NCBI GenBank assembly: GCA_003008705.1
Contig: PDUO01000004.1
Location: 124,001 to 188,000 of the forward strand
Direction: 5' to 3'
Source of the DNA: Pezicula radicicola
Lineage: Eukaryota; Ascomycota; Leotiomycetes; Helotiales; Dermateaceae
Length of the DNA: 64,000 bases
The translations under genes and the position numbers were made by a program. Below, in pieces: positions 44,559-57,655 of the stretch; the stretch's first letter is position 1; every line of letters starts with the position of its first letter. The notes below the pieces were generated by a model. The model did no database searches. It had not been told where the DNA came from and was given only the letters and a program-made list of their open reading frames with translations.

Positions 44559-47500
44559 ATGGACGGCATGGCCGCTTTTTCAAATGACGAACCCCATGAG
44601 GACGTACCGACAATTGCTGGCTGGCCAAACGAGGGAAGGTATGTGTTCCTCGGGGCAATTCGTTGTGCAATGTACTAATGGCAGTCACAAGCACACCTCT
44701 AGGAGACGAGGACTTCGAGAGCGAGCAGACTGGATCTCAGGTCACAGATAGTAAGAGTAGAGATGACCATGATTCTGGATTTTACGAGAGGAGCCTTCTA
44801 GATTCGAACTCCTTAAATACACCACCCACTGTGTATGAAATAGATCAATGGCAGCGCCACATAAGCCTACAGAATTTTGCCAAGAACCTTCAGGACGCGG
44901 CCAAATCGATCTACCCCAATGAGACCACCCGATCCAGATACTCTAGTGTGTATGTCTTGATAATTAAATGGGAGGTAGAAGATCCCAAGCTGCCTGTCTC
45001 CTACGAGATAGCAGAATTGCGAGAGGTTCTAGGCGAGATATATCACTATGATATAGAAATTTTCGAGATTCCAGAGACACGAAGCCATGCTAAAGTCAGT
45101 GAGAAGATAAACTCCTTTGTCGATATAAACGAGGATAGCAAAGACGATCTCAAGATAGTATACTATGCCGGGCATGGCAAATTATCCAAGACAAGAGATC
45201 TTGTATGGACGAGGTGCGTTCTAAATATTGCAAAGAAAGCTTTTAGTACCAACATCTATTTCCAAATTTGATACTGATGCGCACTTTCACTAGTTGTCAA
45301 AACAAAAGGAACGAAAAGTGTTCCACAGTTACTTGGACTGGCATACAGAAAGCACTAGAGCAGGCTCAGAGCGACGTTCTAATATTGTTGGACTGCTGTT
45401 CGTCCGGAATTGGCGACGCGGGTGAAGGTAATGGTGTGACCGAACTGTTATCTGCTTGTGCATTCGATGTGAAAGCAAATGGCGTCGGGCATTATTCCTT
45501 CACGAAGGCACTGACGATTGAATTACGGCTCCTCAGCAAGAAGAGATCTTTTCCCGTGGTCGAACTGTATACTCATATATACTGCCGGGCCCAACATCAT
45601 ATGGCTCAGGGCATCGACAACGAGCGATATCCTGCTCCGATCCATCTACTTTTAACACGAGACGAGAACTTTCCGCGAAGTATACAACTATCGATTCAGG
45701 AACCGTACTCAGCCCAGGATACTGATCTATTACCGGGACCTCCTAGTTATGGACTGACCTTTTCGAAGTCGGCCAACCACAAACGCCGTACATCCAGAGA
45801 GTCACCGGAACCGTCCAAAAAGCGACTGTGCCTAGATCAGAACAGTTCAAGCTCACAAGTAGAGGTCGATCCTTCCACCATGGAGTGTTCGGATGCCCTA
45901 CATGGTGATACATTACAGAATGATTGTGTACGCCCGGAGATTGGGTCAGCATCAAATAATGATTCTTCTATATCTGGAGGTTTCCTACGAGATTCGTTGC
46001 AGCTAGCAACTACACATGCACCTAGACTACTGTTTGCAGTCAGGTTAGAAGATAGCATAAGAGCCGAAGATCTGTCACCGGAATACTTTGTGAATTGGCT
46101 GAGAATGATACCCACAATTGCGAAGGAGGTCAAGATCGAGGCAGGATTCGAATGCAACTCAACACTACTTCTCGTATCTCTACCGCTTTGCCTGAGACCT
46201 TACCTCGCGCATCATTCCGCCGTCGTTTCGCTTGGACCAGTCAAGTCCTCAAATCTTCTGGCTGCAAGCTATTCACACGAAGGCTTAGCCTCTACAAGAA
46301 GGGACTCAAACCCCTTGCCAGAAACGGCTGAAGACGAGAGGAGAGCAGTACCACCAGGAGAAAGCGTACCTCAAGAAATGATTCACGCACAGGCACAAGC
46401 ACAGGCACAGGCTGATGGTCATTTATATACTGGCTCTAAAGATTATAGAGAGCTAGATATAGACGAGATAACACAGATGTCGTCGGAGCTTACGCTAACA
46501 AAGTACCATGAAGAAAACGGAAGAACCTACCATGCATACAAGGCAGGTAGATATATGTTCCCAAATGACGAGCCTGAGATGGACCGCTTAGATTTGCAAC
46601 ATCACTTATTCTGCTTAACTTTTGGTGGCAAACTATTTGTCTCTCCCGTCACAGAAACAAAACAATTACACCGCGTGCTTGATGTCGGCACTGGCACGGG
46701 TATCTGGGCAATTGAATTCGCTGATGCACACCCCGAAGCAGAAGTCTTAGGTATCGATCTCAGCCCAATTCAACCAAATTTCGTTCCACCAAATCTCACA
46801 TTTGAGGTTGATGATCTAGAGGATCCTTGGATATTCTCGACTAAGTTTGATTTTATCTATGCTCGTATGATGACGGCTTCATTCAGAGACTGGCCACAGT
46901 TCTTCGCGAACAGCTTCAAGTATGACATTTGAATTCTAGTATCTTCCTTGAATATTAAGATTACTTGATTCAGTGGCTCATACACTTACTTACATTAATA
47001 GCAACCTGACTCCTGGTGGCTATCTCGAAATAGCAGATATCTGTTACCCAATCCAAGTCGACGACGAATCACTCCAAAACGACTCCGTACTACGAAAATG
47101 GTCCAACCTCATGCTAGAAGCTACTCAAATAGCTGGAAGTCCTATAAACTATGCAAAAGAATATAAGTCTCAACTAGAGATAGCTGGCTTCACTAATGTT
47201 GTAGAAATCCAATATACATGGCCACAAAATCGATGGCCAAAGGATAAAAAGCTCAAAGAGTTAGGTATGTATACTTTTCTTCCTCTATATCTCCTCAATC
47301 TCTAGGAACTTAAACTCAGATCCCTGGCATTTTATTTCATCTCATCTTGATAAATCTTTCGAACCTCAATAAATCAATAAGATGAAGGAGCTAATAGAAG
47401 AGAACAGGGCTGTGGAATCTGCAAAATATGGTTGATGGCCTCGAAGGCTTTAGCATGGCACTCTTCACACGTATTTTAGGTTGGTCTAAGGATGAAGTTG

Positions 47501-47651
47501 AGATATTTCTAGGCGCTGTTAAGAAAGAAATGCAACAGACTAGTATTCATTCTTATTGGGTTATGTGAGTCCTTGATATCCAATACCTACTGCAGTGTAA
47601 TCCTAACGTAATTCCTATAGATATGTGGTTTATGGACAGAAGCCAGTGTAG
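44559..47651 (+). CDS. Caspase-like (peptidase C14) protein fused to an LaeA-like methyltransferase
   Basis: Six exons (44559-44638, 44692-45213, 45294-46919, 46960-47264, 47408-47564, 47621-47651) join in frame to 906 residues. The caspase-like part has YYAGHGK with His188 and LLDCCSSG with Cys235/Cys236, the catalytic dyad positions of fungal C14 proteins. A conserved block at about 440-525 (RLLFAVRLEDSIRAEDLSPE, STLLLVSLPL) ends such proteins. Exon 3 stays open through a Gln-Ala repeat (about 563-573) into ENGRTYHAYKAGRYMFPNDE and VLDVGTGTGIWAIEFAD (SAM motif I, Asp664). The end, GLEGFSMALFTRILGW and YVVYGQKPV, is typical of LaeA-like methyltransferases. The weak point is the 40-bp intron 46920-46959: the better acceptor at 46973 breaks the frame. 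If two genes were involved, the second could start at Met 46378, but no stop separates them. Confidence 0.75.
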
Positions 47652-49282
47652 ATATGTTACATGAATTTTCATGGGACGTAGTCTTTTTGCCTAAACGCTT
47701 TTCAGAATTTCTATTTGTAGAAACTGTAAAGCTTTTCGTAGAATGCAGACACTGCTGCGTGACTATGTATAAGAGGATAATACTCATTACTTGATTTGAG
47801 TAGCTCACTTGATTTGAGTAACTGATTTGAACCTGGTATTAGATTTAAAGCTCGTGCTGTTAGAAGTACAGAGTGTTAATATTCTAAATAAGAGATATAA
47901 ATCCGTCATAACTAGAGCATATCTCTAAGCTCATTATTGTCTGTTCGTTGTTTTTTAGATTTCAACTTAAACGAGACACCTAGCCTAGATACCATTTTTA
48001 AAGGTAGTTTCAAATCCGGGAATTCTCTCGTTTGGTCCTGTCACTGGGCTCGGTCAGTTCAACATACTCGAAACTAAGTATAATCTAGGTATCTGCTTTT
48101 AGGAGATTCCATTCGATATTTTCTGTCGGAGTGAATAGGAACAAGGTGGCGTGAGTTGAGAGAGATCGATAGATGTTCTGTTAAGATATAATGTGAAATA
48201 ACTCTATAACATACCTTAACAAAAATAATAGACTACTGATCACTTTATTGCCATTTCCCGGACATATCTCATTAAGTACTACGCAGAAATATCCAAAGCC
48301 GGAGTTGTTGCCAACTGGAATGAATATCATTGGAAGGGTCAGCAAATGTACTTGAGTATGTACAGAAAATGCAATCATGGTGAATGCAAGATTTTAATGT
48401 AACCAGGAGTTGTGGAAGTACCAATAAAGGGATTGTACTTCAATAAAGATGAACAAGAAGCCATTCTATTTCATTTAGTTCAACTACATATACCAAGAAA
48501 GAAGAGGGAAAAGCTACAATGTACAGTACCAGACCAACCTGCAATCTCTCGAGAGTCAACCAAAAGCTACGCTCGGCTGGTTAAGGTACGAATAAACGGA
48601 AGATTGCAAAAGGGCAATGTCTCTCGCCAGTACATACAGTCTCCGACATTGCTATAAGCTATTTGTATATAAGTTATATACAAAGCCCCCACACTCTTTT
48701 TGTTAACCCCTATAAAGTGAACTCAATTGAAAAGCTTCTTTTCTAAAGAAAGGAGATATCTTTCCTTGAAAAGTTTTTATTAGGCCCTTAATATAGGCTA
48801 CAGATACCTGCCTTCCTTCACTGCTCTATCAACTTTATATATTTGCAACCCCACTCTAAAAGGTCCTTTACTTTCCTACCTTCTAATGGACAAAGTATAA
48901 TTGCCACCACATGCTAGGTTGCGAACATAAGATAACCAGTCTTTTCTTATTCACTTTTGCAGCCTGGCTATTAGTTCTATATTAGAACATATAGAGAGAG
49001 CTCTTTCTTGAAAGCTTTTTAAAATACTAAAGCTAAACAATCTGTTTATCTTGTTTATTCTTGTTTTCTCTATAGAAATAAATTTTTAGAAAAGATAGTG
49101 GAATTCCTAAAATAGTTATATAAATAAGTAATAGTAGGTTGCTACTAGCTAGGTAGTCTCGCAAAAATTATTCATAAGTAGACAAAAGGCAAATATTATA
49201 CTAGCTTATAGAATAAATGTCCTATATATCAGCTACTCTAGTATACATTTAGTATTAATCTATATACAAAAGTCCTCTACTA

Positions 49283-50274
49283 TATAAATTAGTTTATAAG
49301 AGATCATTTTCATTAGGGCAACTAAGTTACCTAGATCAAGTAGGGCTCTAATCGAATTGTTGAATCCGACGTTTTAAATCGAATTAAACTAGATTCGAAT
49401 TTAGAAATAACCTTATTCGATTTATCGGATTATTAGTCGAATTTTAGTGCTAAAATTCAATATTCGACTAAATATTTATATATAGTAAGGGGATTATATA
49501 AGTATATACGAACTTACTTATAACTTAGGCTTAATTACTTATACGTATATTATATAATATTTAATATATATTTATATTCCTTAAAACTTCTTAAATACTC
49601 TTTTTTACCCTTAACCTTCTCTATTACTATAGTTATAAAGAGAGTAATAGTTTATAGTCTTTTAATCTTAATTAAGTACTAGAGAATTAATTAATATAAA
49701 AAATAAAATAAACTAGCTGGTAATTATTAAAATTATAGTAATTAATATCTCAGATATGTACTTCTACTTATATAACTTAGTTTATACTATAATAGGTAGG
49801 TGTCAGCCACGAATCACATGTACGACTAGCATAACCTCATTTCCACTGCTAGCCATGGCCTCTAATTAGTGGAGGATCGGAGCACTGGTGGCTTGATAAT
49901 TTGACATAAAAAACAGCTCAATTAGCATATGAAACGAAGCCTTTGCGATGCTCACTACTTGTATATATAGTGTAGAAACCCCTATAGATTCAGGGGCAGG
50001 ACAATACAAGATTTCCCCTCAATTACCTATATTCCTATATTTCACCACTTTCTATTTATTAGTGCTTGAGGGTTCATAGTAGGTCTCTAGCTGTATTAGG
50101 TATTTCTAGCGAGGGTACGCTTATAGTTAAATATGATCAAGTCGAATATTTTATTAGAAACAGACGTCGAATTCAAATCGATTCGCATCGATCGGAGCCC
50201 TAAGATCAAGTGAGTTACCCAAAATCTTCTGAATAGACATCCATTCAAAATGATCTCTTATAAACCAATTCATA
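49283..50274. repeat. 28-bp inverted repeat flanking the hAT-like element
   Basis: The reverse complement of 49283-49310 matches 50247-50274 at 26 of 28 positions (core AAAATGATCTCTTATAAA). Both differences are C in the right arm and T in the left arm. The hAT-like element therefore sits inside an older palindromic structure, or its insertion was followed by an inverted duplication. Confidence 0.65.
49341..50202. mobile_element. hAT-like non-autonomous DNA transposon (MITE-like), 862 bp
   Basis: The ends are TAGGGCTC and GAGCCCTA, perfect inverses over 8 bp, with weaker inverted similarity continuing (ATCGA, GAATYCGACGT) for about 35 bp. The element is flanked by the direct repeat AGATCAAG at 49333-49340 and 50203-50210. 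An 8-bp target duplication and TAGGG-type ends are hallmarks of the hAT superfamily. There is no transposase frame inside. The interior is AT-rich at both sides with a more balanced core (about 49,800-50,090). Confidence 0.75.
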
Positions 50275-50703
50275 CGGTACACCAACATGTCCCTTGATAT
50301 CTGGAAACTTTGAAGTCATTTATCTAAGAATGCCCAGGACCATTAACACCACAAAATGGAGACGTCCCCTAAGTAGCTCTATGTAACCCTGCTAATCCCT
50401 AGGCCACACAAACATGCTGCTACAAGTCTTTGGTCCATAATCTATGATAATATCATGAAAGAAGGTGAAGGCATTTTGGTGCTTGGACACTTCTCAAACT
50501 GATGGTTCAATAAGCGATGTATATTTATTACCAATCTACTGTCTTAGTAGACATGAATAAGTTCAAGCGTTACTTTTCCAACACAGTAGAATGTATTATA
50601 TGGAATATTGAAGGATTATTTACTTTCAAACCTTAGGGAATAGTGCATTTGCATTTGAGTACGCTTGTCCTGATTTTACAAGTCATGCTTAAGATTGGGA
50701 GTA

Positions 50704-50888
50704 CGAAGGTTGGATGGGTAAATAATCAAAAGTCGGTGCGCTGTTTTACTATAGCTTCACCATATATTTCGAGTTCTACATACAAATTTAACGCAGCCTT
50801 GTAATGTAAGTGGCTAGTTATTTAAATCAAGGCTTGTTTTTCTGTAACAAAAGCACCGACTTTTGATTATTTACCCATCCAACCTTCG
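50704..50888. mobile_element. Tc1/mariner-type MITE with perfect 36-bp inverted repeats
   Basis: 50704-50739 and 50853-50888 are exact reverse complements over 36 bp. The arms start with CGAAGGTTGGATGGGTAAAT and end with AAAAGTCGGTGC. TA dinucleotides flank both ends (50702-50703 and 50889-50890), as expected for the Tc1/mariner target duplication; the ends resemble Fot1/pogo-group fungal MITEs in type. The 185-bp length leaves only about 113 bp of interior with no coding capacity. The perfect arms suggest recent insertion, or escape from the mutation that shaped the neighbourhood. Confidence 0.85.
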
Positions 50889-51954
50889 TATATCTCGTTC
50901 GATGCATATGACAAAGACGATACTATAAGTGCATTGAATTGATCCATTACAGGCACACTAAGTTTTGTAGGTATAGAATTCATAATCAATAGCTCTAGTA
51001 TAGCTCTCCGCCTTATTCTAGATATGTAGATAGGTAGGCAGAAACAACTATCTAGGCATAACTTTTTGGCGAGCAAAGGTTATGGATATACAATAATAAT
51101 GGATCCGGGACTCATAGCTACCGTAAGGACATCTCGCAATTCTCTTGTTAAATGTTGATATATCTGGTGAGATGAGTCTTGGCTGCCCAATGGCGTGTAA
51201 GTAGGTTGAGCAGAGTCTGGACCTGCCTGAGCACAGGCGGCACAGAGCCACATAAGCTAGTCGGCTAGAACTGTCGAAATTTCGGTGTTGAAACATGTAC
51301 CTCCTCCCTATGTTCGATCTTGATGAGACGCTGTACGAAAGGCACTAGCTACTGTACTGGTCACTAATGGAACGTGCAAAATGAAAGCTATTTTATGTGC
51401 GTTGATAGGTTATCATGTGTTCTCAACACCGAACTGCTCATGCTTATTGGCCTTGGTCTAGCCAACCACAATATACGTTTTTGTAGTGTAAGATCTGAAC
51501 TGTAAATGCTTGTAAGACGACGTGTGCACAGCTAAAAGACTAGCTTTATGTAAATCTACTAATATCATTGGAAGCCCCCGAACTAAGGTTTTATTCCTTC
51601 TACCAGTAGTTAGGACTTATCGTACCAGTAATCTTCTATGGGGGAGTTTCTCCGCAAGTCCTAAAAATAAGCTTAAGCACCGGTTTCCAATTGTGTACAC
51701 CACCAACAGGCAGTCGCATCACAGATGTCCGCTACATTGGAACTCAATCTTTGCACGGCCATATCCTCATGAAGAACTCGGCCCCCGGATCTGACCCTGT
51801 GATATAGTAGGATGTCAATGATGCAACTGAATGAGAAGTACCGGGTAAGTTTTGCTACTTTTCTTATATTTGGAAAGGCTATCGGAACCTGTACCTCTAG
51901 TAGTGAAGCTTTGCTGTGCACGAAAGGTATGCAGGATTTTCCACCTCGCTTCAA

Positions 51955-51981
51955 CGCCCTCAATTAAGTAAATTGAGGGCG
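51955..51981. repeat. Perfect 11-bp stem hairpin
   Basis: CGCCCTCAATT and AATTGAGGGCG flank a 5-base AAGTA loop. It stands alone in non-coding DNA, with no target duplication seen. Confidence 0.6.
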
Positions 51982-54900
51982 CAAGATCTAGACGGTTACG
52001 ATTGGACGATTTCCGCTCTCTGAATAGTTCTACAGTATTGCTGAGAATCTCGAGCGGTCTTTCCTGCAGGATGCAGCGTTGAAGCCTGTATAAAATGCTT
52101 CTACCGTAGTTCGAAAGTACAGTGTTGATAGCTGTTCGGCCTCTTCGTCTATGTTAAGCTAGCCTCCTCGTTTGTCGCTTCGCATGAAAAAGTCCGAGCA
52201 GCAAGCACAAAACACAGAGCTCAACCCTGCCTTCGTCGCTTGCGATCTCTTAAACCACTAAGCAACAACTAGCAACAATTCAAATACTGCAGTGCAATAT
52301 CATTGGAGCTTGCTCTATTGGGCCGGAAATTCTCACTCCCGTTCCGATACTTCATGATGTTAACTCAACATGTGATACTTTGATAATCAGCACGAGTCGT
52401 GATCAGTATCAGTACCAACAAAACAAGTTTAAACAACAAACGAAACTCCGAAACAAGTCATCAAACCTTCTGACCCTTCATCTCATCCGAAAAGCAGGAG
52501 CTCCACAAAGATAGCAACAATAACAGAATAACTATAATAACATATCAAGTTATCAACTATATTTCACCTTGAAAATTGGAATTTGGCTTTCGGGGACCAA
52601 TTTGTTATAGTTCGGGAATACCGAGGGCGAGGGTTTGGGCATTTTTTAGTTCTCTTGCTATGACTGTATCGGCAAGGAAAGGCCTGTTGGTATTGCAAGA
52701 CCCAGATCCCCACCCAGATCCCGAGTAAGAACTGTCAAAACATGCGAACAATTTGGATTTTGAACAGGAGAATACTTCCGTTGTGTAAGCCATTAGAGAA
52801 CAATATAGTAATTCGGTGCTCCGTACCGTCATTGACCAAGAGCTACTGTACAAGACTAGTAAGAGTAGCAACCGCCTTCGACCGAAACATCTATGACAAA
52901 TTCAGTCGGGCTAAGCTCCACACTTTATCTTTGTCGGAGTAATGATTGCAATGCAGTTACGAAGTAGATACCCACACTTAGTGAGCCGATTACACAGTCA
53001 CTAAAATGGACTGATTCGTATCGCCATACCTCCGTACAGAATGGCAACACATGCTTGTGCTGCTTAACCTTCCTAAAAGGCTATTCTCCACAGCATAAAA
53101 AAAATTAAGTTTTATCGAACCTTGGATTTTCGTCATATTTGATCTCCTTTTCTCTGTGCGCAATATACCGTACTTGGAATAGTATAATATATAATACAGA
53201 ACATAATACAGTACCACTGTATTTAAAGACAAGCAAAATCCTCCAAAGCTAAAAAGCTACAGTGCTCACGGCCCCGCTTTCCCGCTTCCCTCTTAGGAAC
53301 AAACTGTAATTATCTACAGGTCTACCTTATATTAACTTCTGCGTAGCCAACATCAAAATTAACAAATTTGAGAACAAGTTTCAAGTTTTATTTTGTTTCT
53401 ATGCACGCATATTATTTGAAGATTTGCTTTAAAAATAAATGTTGATGAAGAAATGAAAGCAGGATGGAGAGTTTTCGTAAAAGGAAGAAGTGAGGATTTC
53501 GCGTCGCGTTCATCTCGGAGTCGTCGTCATCTTGTCTTTGGTGTAAATATCAGATACTTTTATATTCTTATTAGGTTTCTAAAATTGGAAATTAGGTACG
53601 CAATATAAGGAAGAGAGTTGATTAACAATAAAGTTAAATATTAATAGTGGTAACCAAAGTTCTTGTTCCCGTTTCTATACGAGTAAAGCAAATAATGACA
53701 GGCGATGCTTGTAATGCAATAGGAATAATACAGAGAGAGCGGCAATGTGTAGATACAATAGAATTGCAGTAATGTATATATACATTACCATTGAACCTGC
53801 ATATTTGCGATTGAATCTTCGCAATTTAACATATATTATTATACCTAGGAACAACACAATGTATTTTTATGTTGCCCATAAATCACGTGCTATCGCATGG
53901 GGTGTATCCTTATATTAGCTTTATATTCGATCCTTTCTGATTTGTAGGATCTGAATCAATTCGCCCTGTTCTGTAACTAAGGTCACGCAAGCCTAATACA
54001 TTACAAATCACCTATTTTGTATGGCATTCGGGATGAATTCGATGCCACTCATTTAGTATATATAGCCTACTACTTGACCTTGTATTCAGAGGGCAAGTAC
54101 TCACAATTCACTCATTATATGCATATACAATTTCCACTAAGTCGCAGTTCAATACTTTATTTAGATCTTCTAAGAATTATCATAAGGATATCTGAAATTC
54201 GAAAGTAAGAGTTAGATAGGAGCATACTTAAGTCATTTACTTTAAATGACTTGAACTTTGTTTGTGTAACTTAACTAAGATAATTTATTTCGCTTGGATA
54301 CAGGTATCTAATTCAAAGCCTGTACCAGTGTACTTACAACAGTAAGTACTCCGGTAGATAATGTTACTTAAAATAACATCCCCTACAGCATTTCCTTCTC
54401 TCCCTATCCCTAAGAATAATATCTCGATGGCAATGACAACAGCCTAGCCGAACTCCTCTCAAAACCCAAGCACCAAAGAATTGTAGAAATAACGCACAGG
54501 AAAACTTCAAGTCCGACGGCGCAGAAATCATGCCTCACTAACGATGTGATTGTGACATAGAATCCAACACTACATGAAAATTCCATCGCTTGTTCCAGTA
54601 TCGTACGTTGTACCAACCCTACTGTAACGAATTGTGCCCCCGCATGAGTACCGACACACTAGTTGACACTTCCTTATCACCCTTATCCCCCCGCATACAA
54701 GAACAAGGAAGAGACAAGGTCATGCTATCTCTTATATAACATGGGAAGCTATAAAGTATATATTTTCCGATCTTAAACTACCGATGTACCGATTCCAAGT
54801 TCGCGCATCCATCTGAGACTTAACAATACTATACTACAGTGCAGTAATAATGATAGTATAGTACAGTAAGAACTGCGGGGTTAAGATGAATGAAGTCTTT

Positions 54901-57586
54901 CGAAGTTTTAAGAACAGGAGATAATTGTATAGTAGGGATAAAGTTACCGTAGGCGTGGTAGGGTATTGTTTTTGCAAATATGCCGGTACCTAATATGAGC
55001 CCACATTTATCTTTATCCTTGTTGTAGCACCTTGCTAGTAGTAGTGCTTGTTAGATAGTCGAGGGTAGTGTACCCAAATTTGTGGAATTTTGGTAAAAGT
55101 ATTTATTTGTCCGACGGAGATATATTTCTTCGAGGTATATAAAATTCATGCAGAAGAATGTAGGAAAGTTCTTTGAGATGCAGTAAAATGTGCTCATAGG
55201 TAAATCTTTAGTTCGCTTTCTGTATTTAATCACATTTTCAACACGTTTGTTGCTGCAAGATTATGTACGAAGGTACAGTATGCTTGATAATGCCTGTAAC
55301 ATGCTTGCCTTGCAGCTTACCCAGAGTTGCGGAACTTTGGTACAGTGTTGTATACCCGGCAATGGCGAGAGAATATTCTACTGAGGCGCAGCACTGCAAT
55401 CCCGTACCATAATTGGTGAACTCGGTAGATGACTTGGTAATGAATCGTTGGGTCTTTGAGAGCTCATGTGACGATGTTTCTATAATCTACGAGGATATAA
55501 AGATGCAATGCGCTGTGATACCATAGTCTACAATGCCGCCAGTCCCCACACTAAGAAGGGAGAAAGAGCTAGCGCAAGAAGGACGGTGAAATTCTCGTCA
55601 TCTACGCTAGTACTTCGTTAGTCTTGTGCTCTTCTCACTACAGTAGCCCTAGGATCGGCTTATCAGTAGGAGTTGACCTCTCTAACGTTTGCCTCCTGCA
55701 ACATACGTACGACATGCAAAGACGGACCACCCCAAAATTAAGCATAACCCCCGATCGAAAGCATTCGACTTCCCCGCCCCATACAAGCATAGCACAGGGA
55801 AATCAACACGTTTGATCATCCCTATCAAAGTACGGGACAGCAACACTAGCGTGTTTGCGTTTCCATAACGAAGGGGGATAAACATCCGTGAACCTCCCTA
55901 GTATTTGGTGAGTAGCTTGAAGTAAGTAAGTAGAATGCTAGTGTTGAATGTGAAATTATAGTTATTTAAGCCTACGTAGCCCTAGTAAGGAATAAAACCT
56001 TCGTGTCAACCTGATTTACAGTACACTGTAAGAAAAGCTTAAGCATGTACTTGATGGATTGATGGTACAGTACAGCAAAGCATAACCTCAGGTCCAAGTC
56101 AGGGCAGAAGTTTCGAGACAGGGACACAGAGATCTCGATACCATTTCGGCAAAGGGCAGTTACCGAACAAACCAAGGTATGAAAGTAACAAAAAGACAGG
56201 CAAATCGAAGTCGTTCGACAGGGAAAGGGGTATGAGAAAAGTCGTACAGGATGTTATTAAGCTCTCAGGCACCGTTACATAGTATCAGAAGTCGAAAATG
56301 GACAAGGTACGCACAGACACAACCCATATACTTTTTTTTTTTGAAAAGGTTTGAGATTCTCTTCACCACGTTTCCTTTGCATCCGCATCTACACATCCCA
56401 CTTTGCTTTGTAGTGTTTTGAGGAAGCGATGGGATAGGAGGAGTGGGGCAAAAAATAGGAACGGAAAAACGGAGATCCTGTATTGTGCGATACCAGGGGA
56501 CAGGGTTAGGGTCATAGGTACTACTTTCGTGCATAACGGATGTTTGATAATTGAAACAGCTGTCAGAACCTCCTTATACCGGGTACTACCCTACCTCTTT
56601 ACAACTTTACAAGAAGTTTTTTTTTGGTTTATTTAAACATTTGAGTTGTGACAATTGCACAGACGAGACGGAATGCTAAAATGTCGTAATTGCTGTTCCT
56701 TACCGATACTGTTACTACTGCTATACGTTTTTATCACGAATACGATAGACTACGGTAGAGTACAACAATCGTATAACCTTTGAATAAGACCCTAACACCA
56801 TGATATTAAAGCTTAAAATATGTTATTCTATAATCAAACATTTAGGTTGAAGTGATCGATGGACAGAACTGTGTACACGGGAAACACCTAGATACACACA
56901 GACACAACCTTTATTTTGTTTCTATAGCGCCACAAAAATGATTTCATCGCGGCAGTTATTAGTCTCCAGTTCAACTGATGGATAGTGCGGAAATAGTGAG
57001 TTGAATTCGCGATGAAATGCTTCAAAGGGAGGCAACTCCGTAGTTAGTTTCCATTGAAACGCAGAGGAAGGGATACTGTTCTTTCTTTCGCACAACTGTA
57101 CAGCTACGATCTCGATTCTGATCGGCTATATTGCTCCGCTTCACAGTACTTGCACCCTTGTAACATACATATCGACTAAAAGTATCAAACCACTAAATGA
57201 TATAGTGGAGTATACAGTGAACTAGAATCTCGATTGCAGAATTCGGGGTTTGACCGGAAGTATTGCTCCGCTGAAAATTGCTTTGTACTCGATTCCTGTT
57301 CAGTATGAGTCTTGTCCTTGTCCTTGCGTAACTCTCGGAGGTCAAAGATCTATTGTACATGAACTACTGCATATCACATACATTTGAACTTGGCGGTCTT
57401 ACTGGTTTTTTGTGAGGCCCGTGGACAACTCCTAGAGAGTCGACATGCCACAACGGTAGGAGCCAGAGGATCCCCCGCATCTAGATTTTTGGTCTGTTCT
57501 TTACTACCGTAAGATATGTCAAGCTAATATAGACGATCATAGGAGGTAACTCATATAGTGAAGTAATAGCTATTGTTACAGTAAAC

Positions 57587-57655
57587 CGCTAAGTAGCTCA
57601 GTTGGAATAGTACTTTACCTAAGTGCGTAAAACTCTAGTATTATTATCCTCTTCC
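57587..57655 (+). other. tRNA-like relic, possible SINE head or decayed tRNA gene
   Basis: TAGCTCAGTTGG at 57594-57605 is a perfect tRNA A-box/D-arm. It is followed at the right distance by TTTAC...GTAAA, an anticodon-arm-like stem with an 8-base loop. The T-arm expected next reads CTCTAGTATTATTATCC, a degraded GGTTCGANNCC B-box. It lies in an AT-rich, mutated-looking stretch. It is not a functional tRNA as read. Confidence 0.35.

Noticed and set aside
48412..48657. 81-codon open frame (+) after the fusion gene
   Set aside because: No ATG at its start, no domain, and the surrounding frames are broken. A relict is possible but unsupported.
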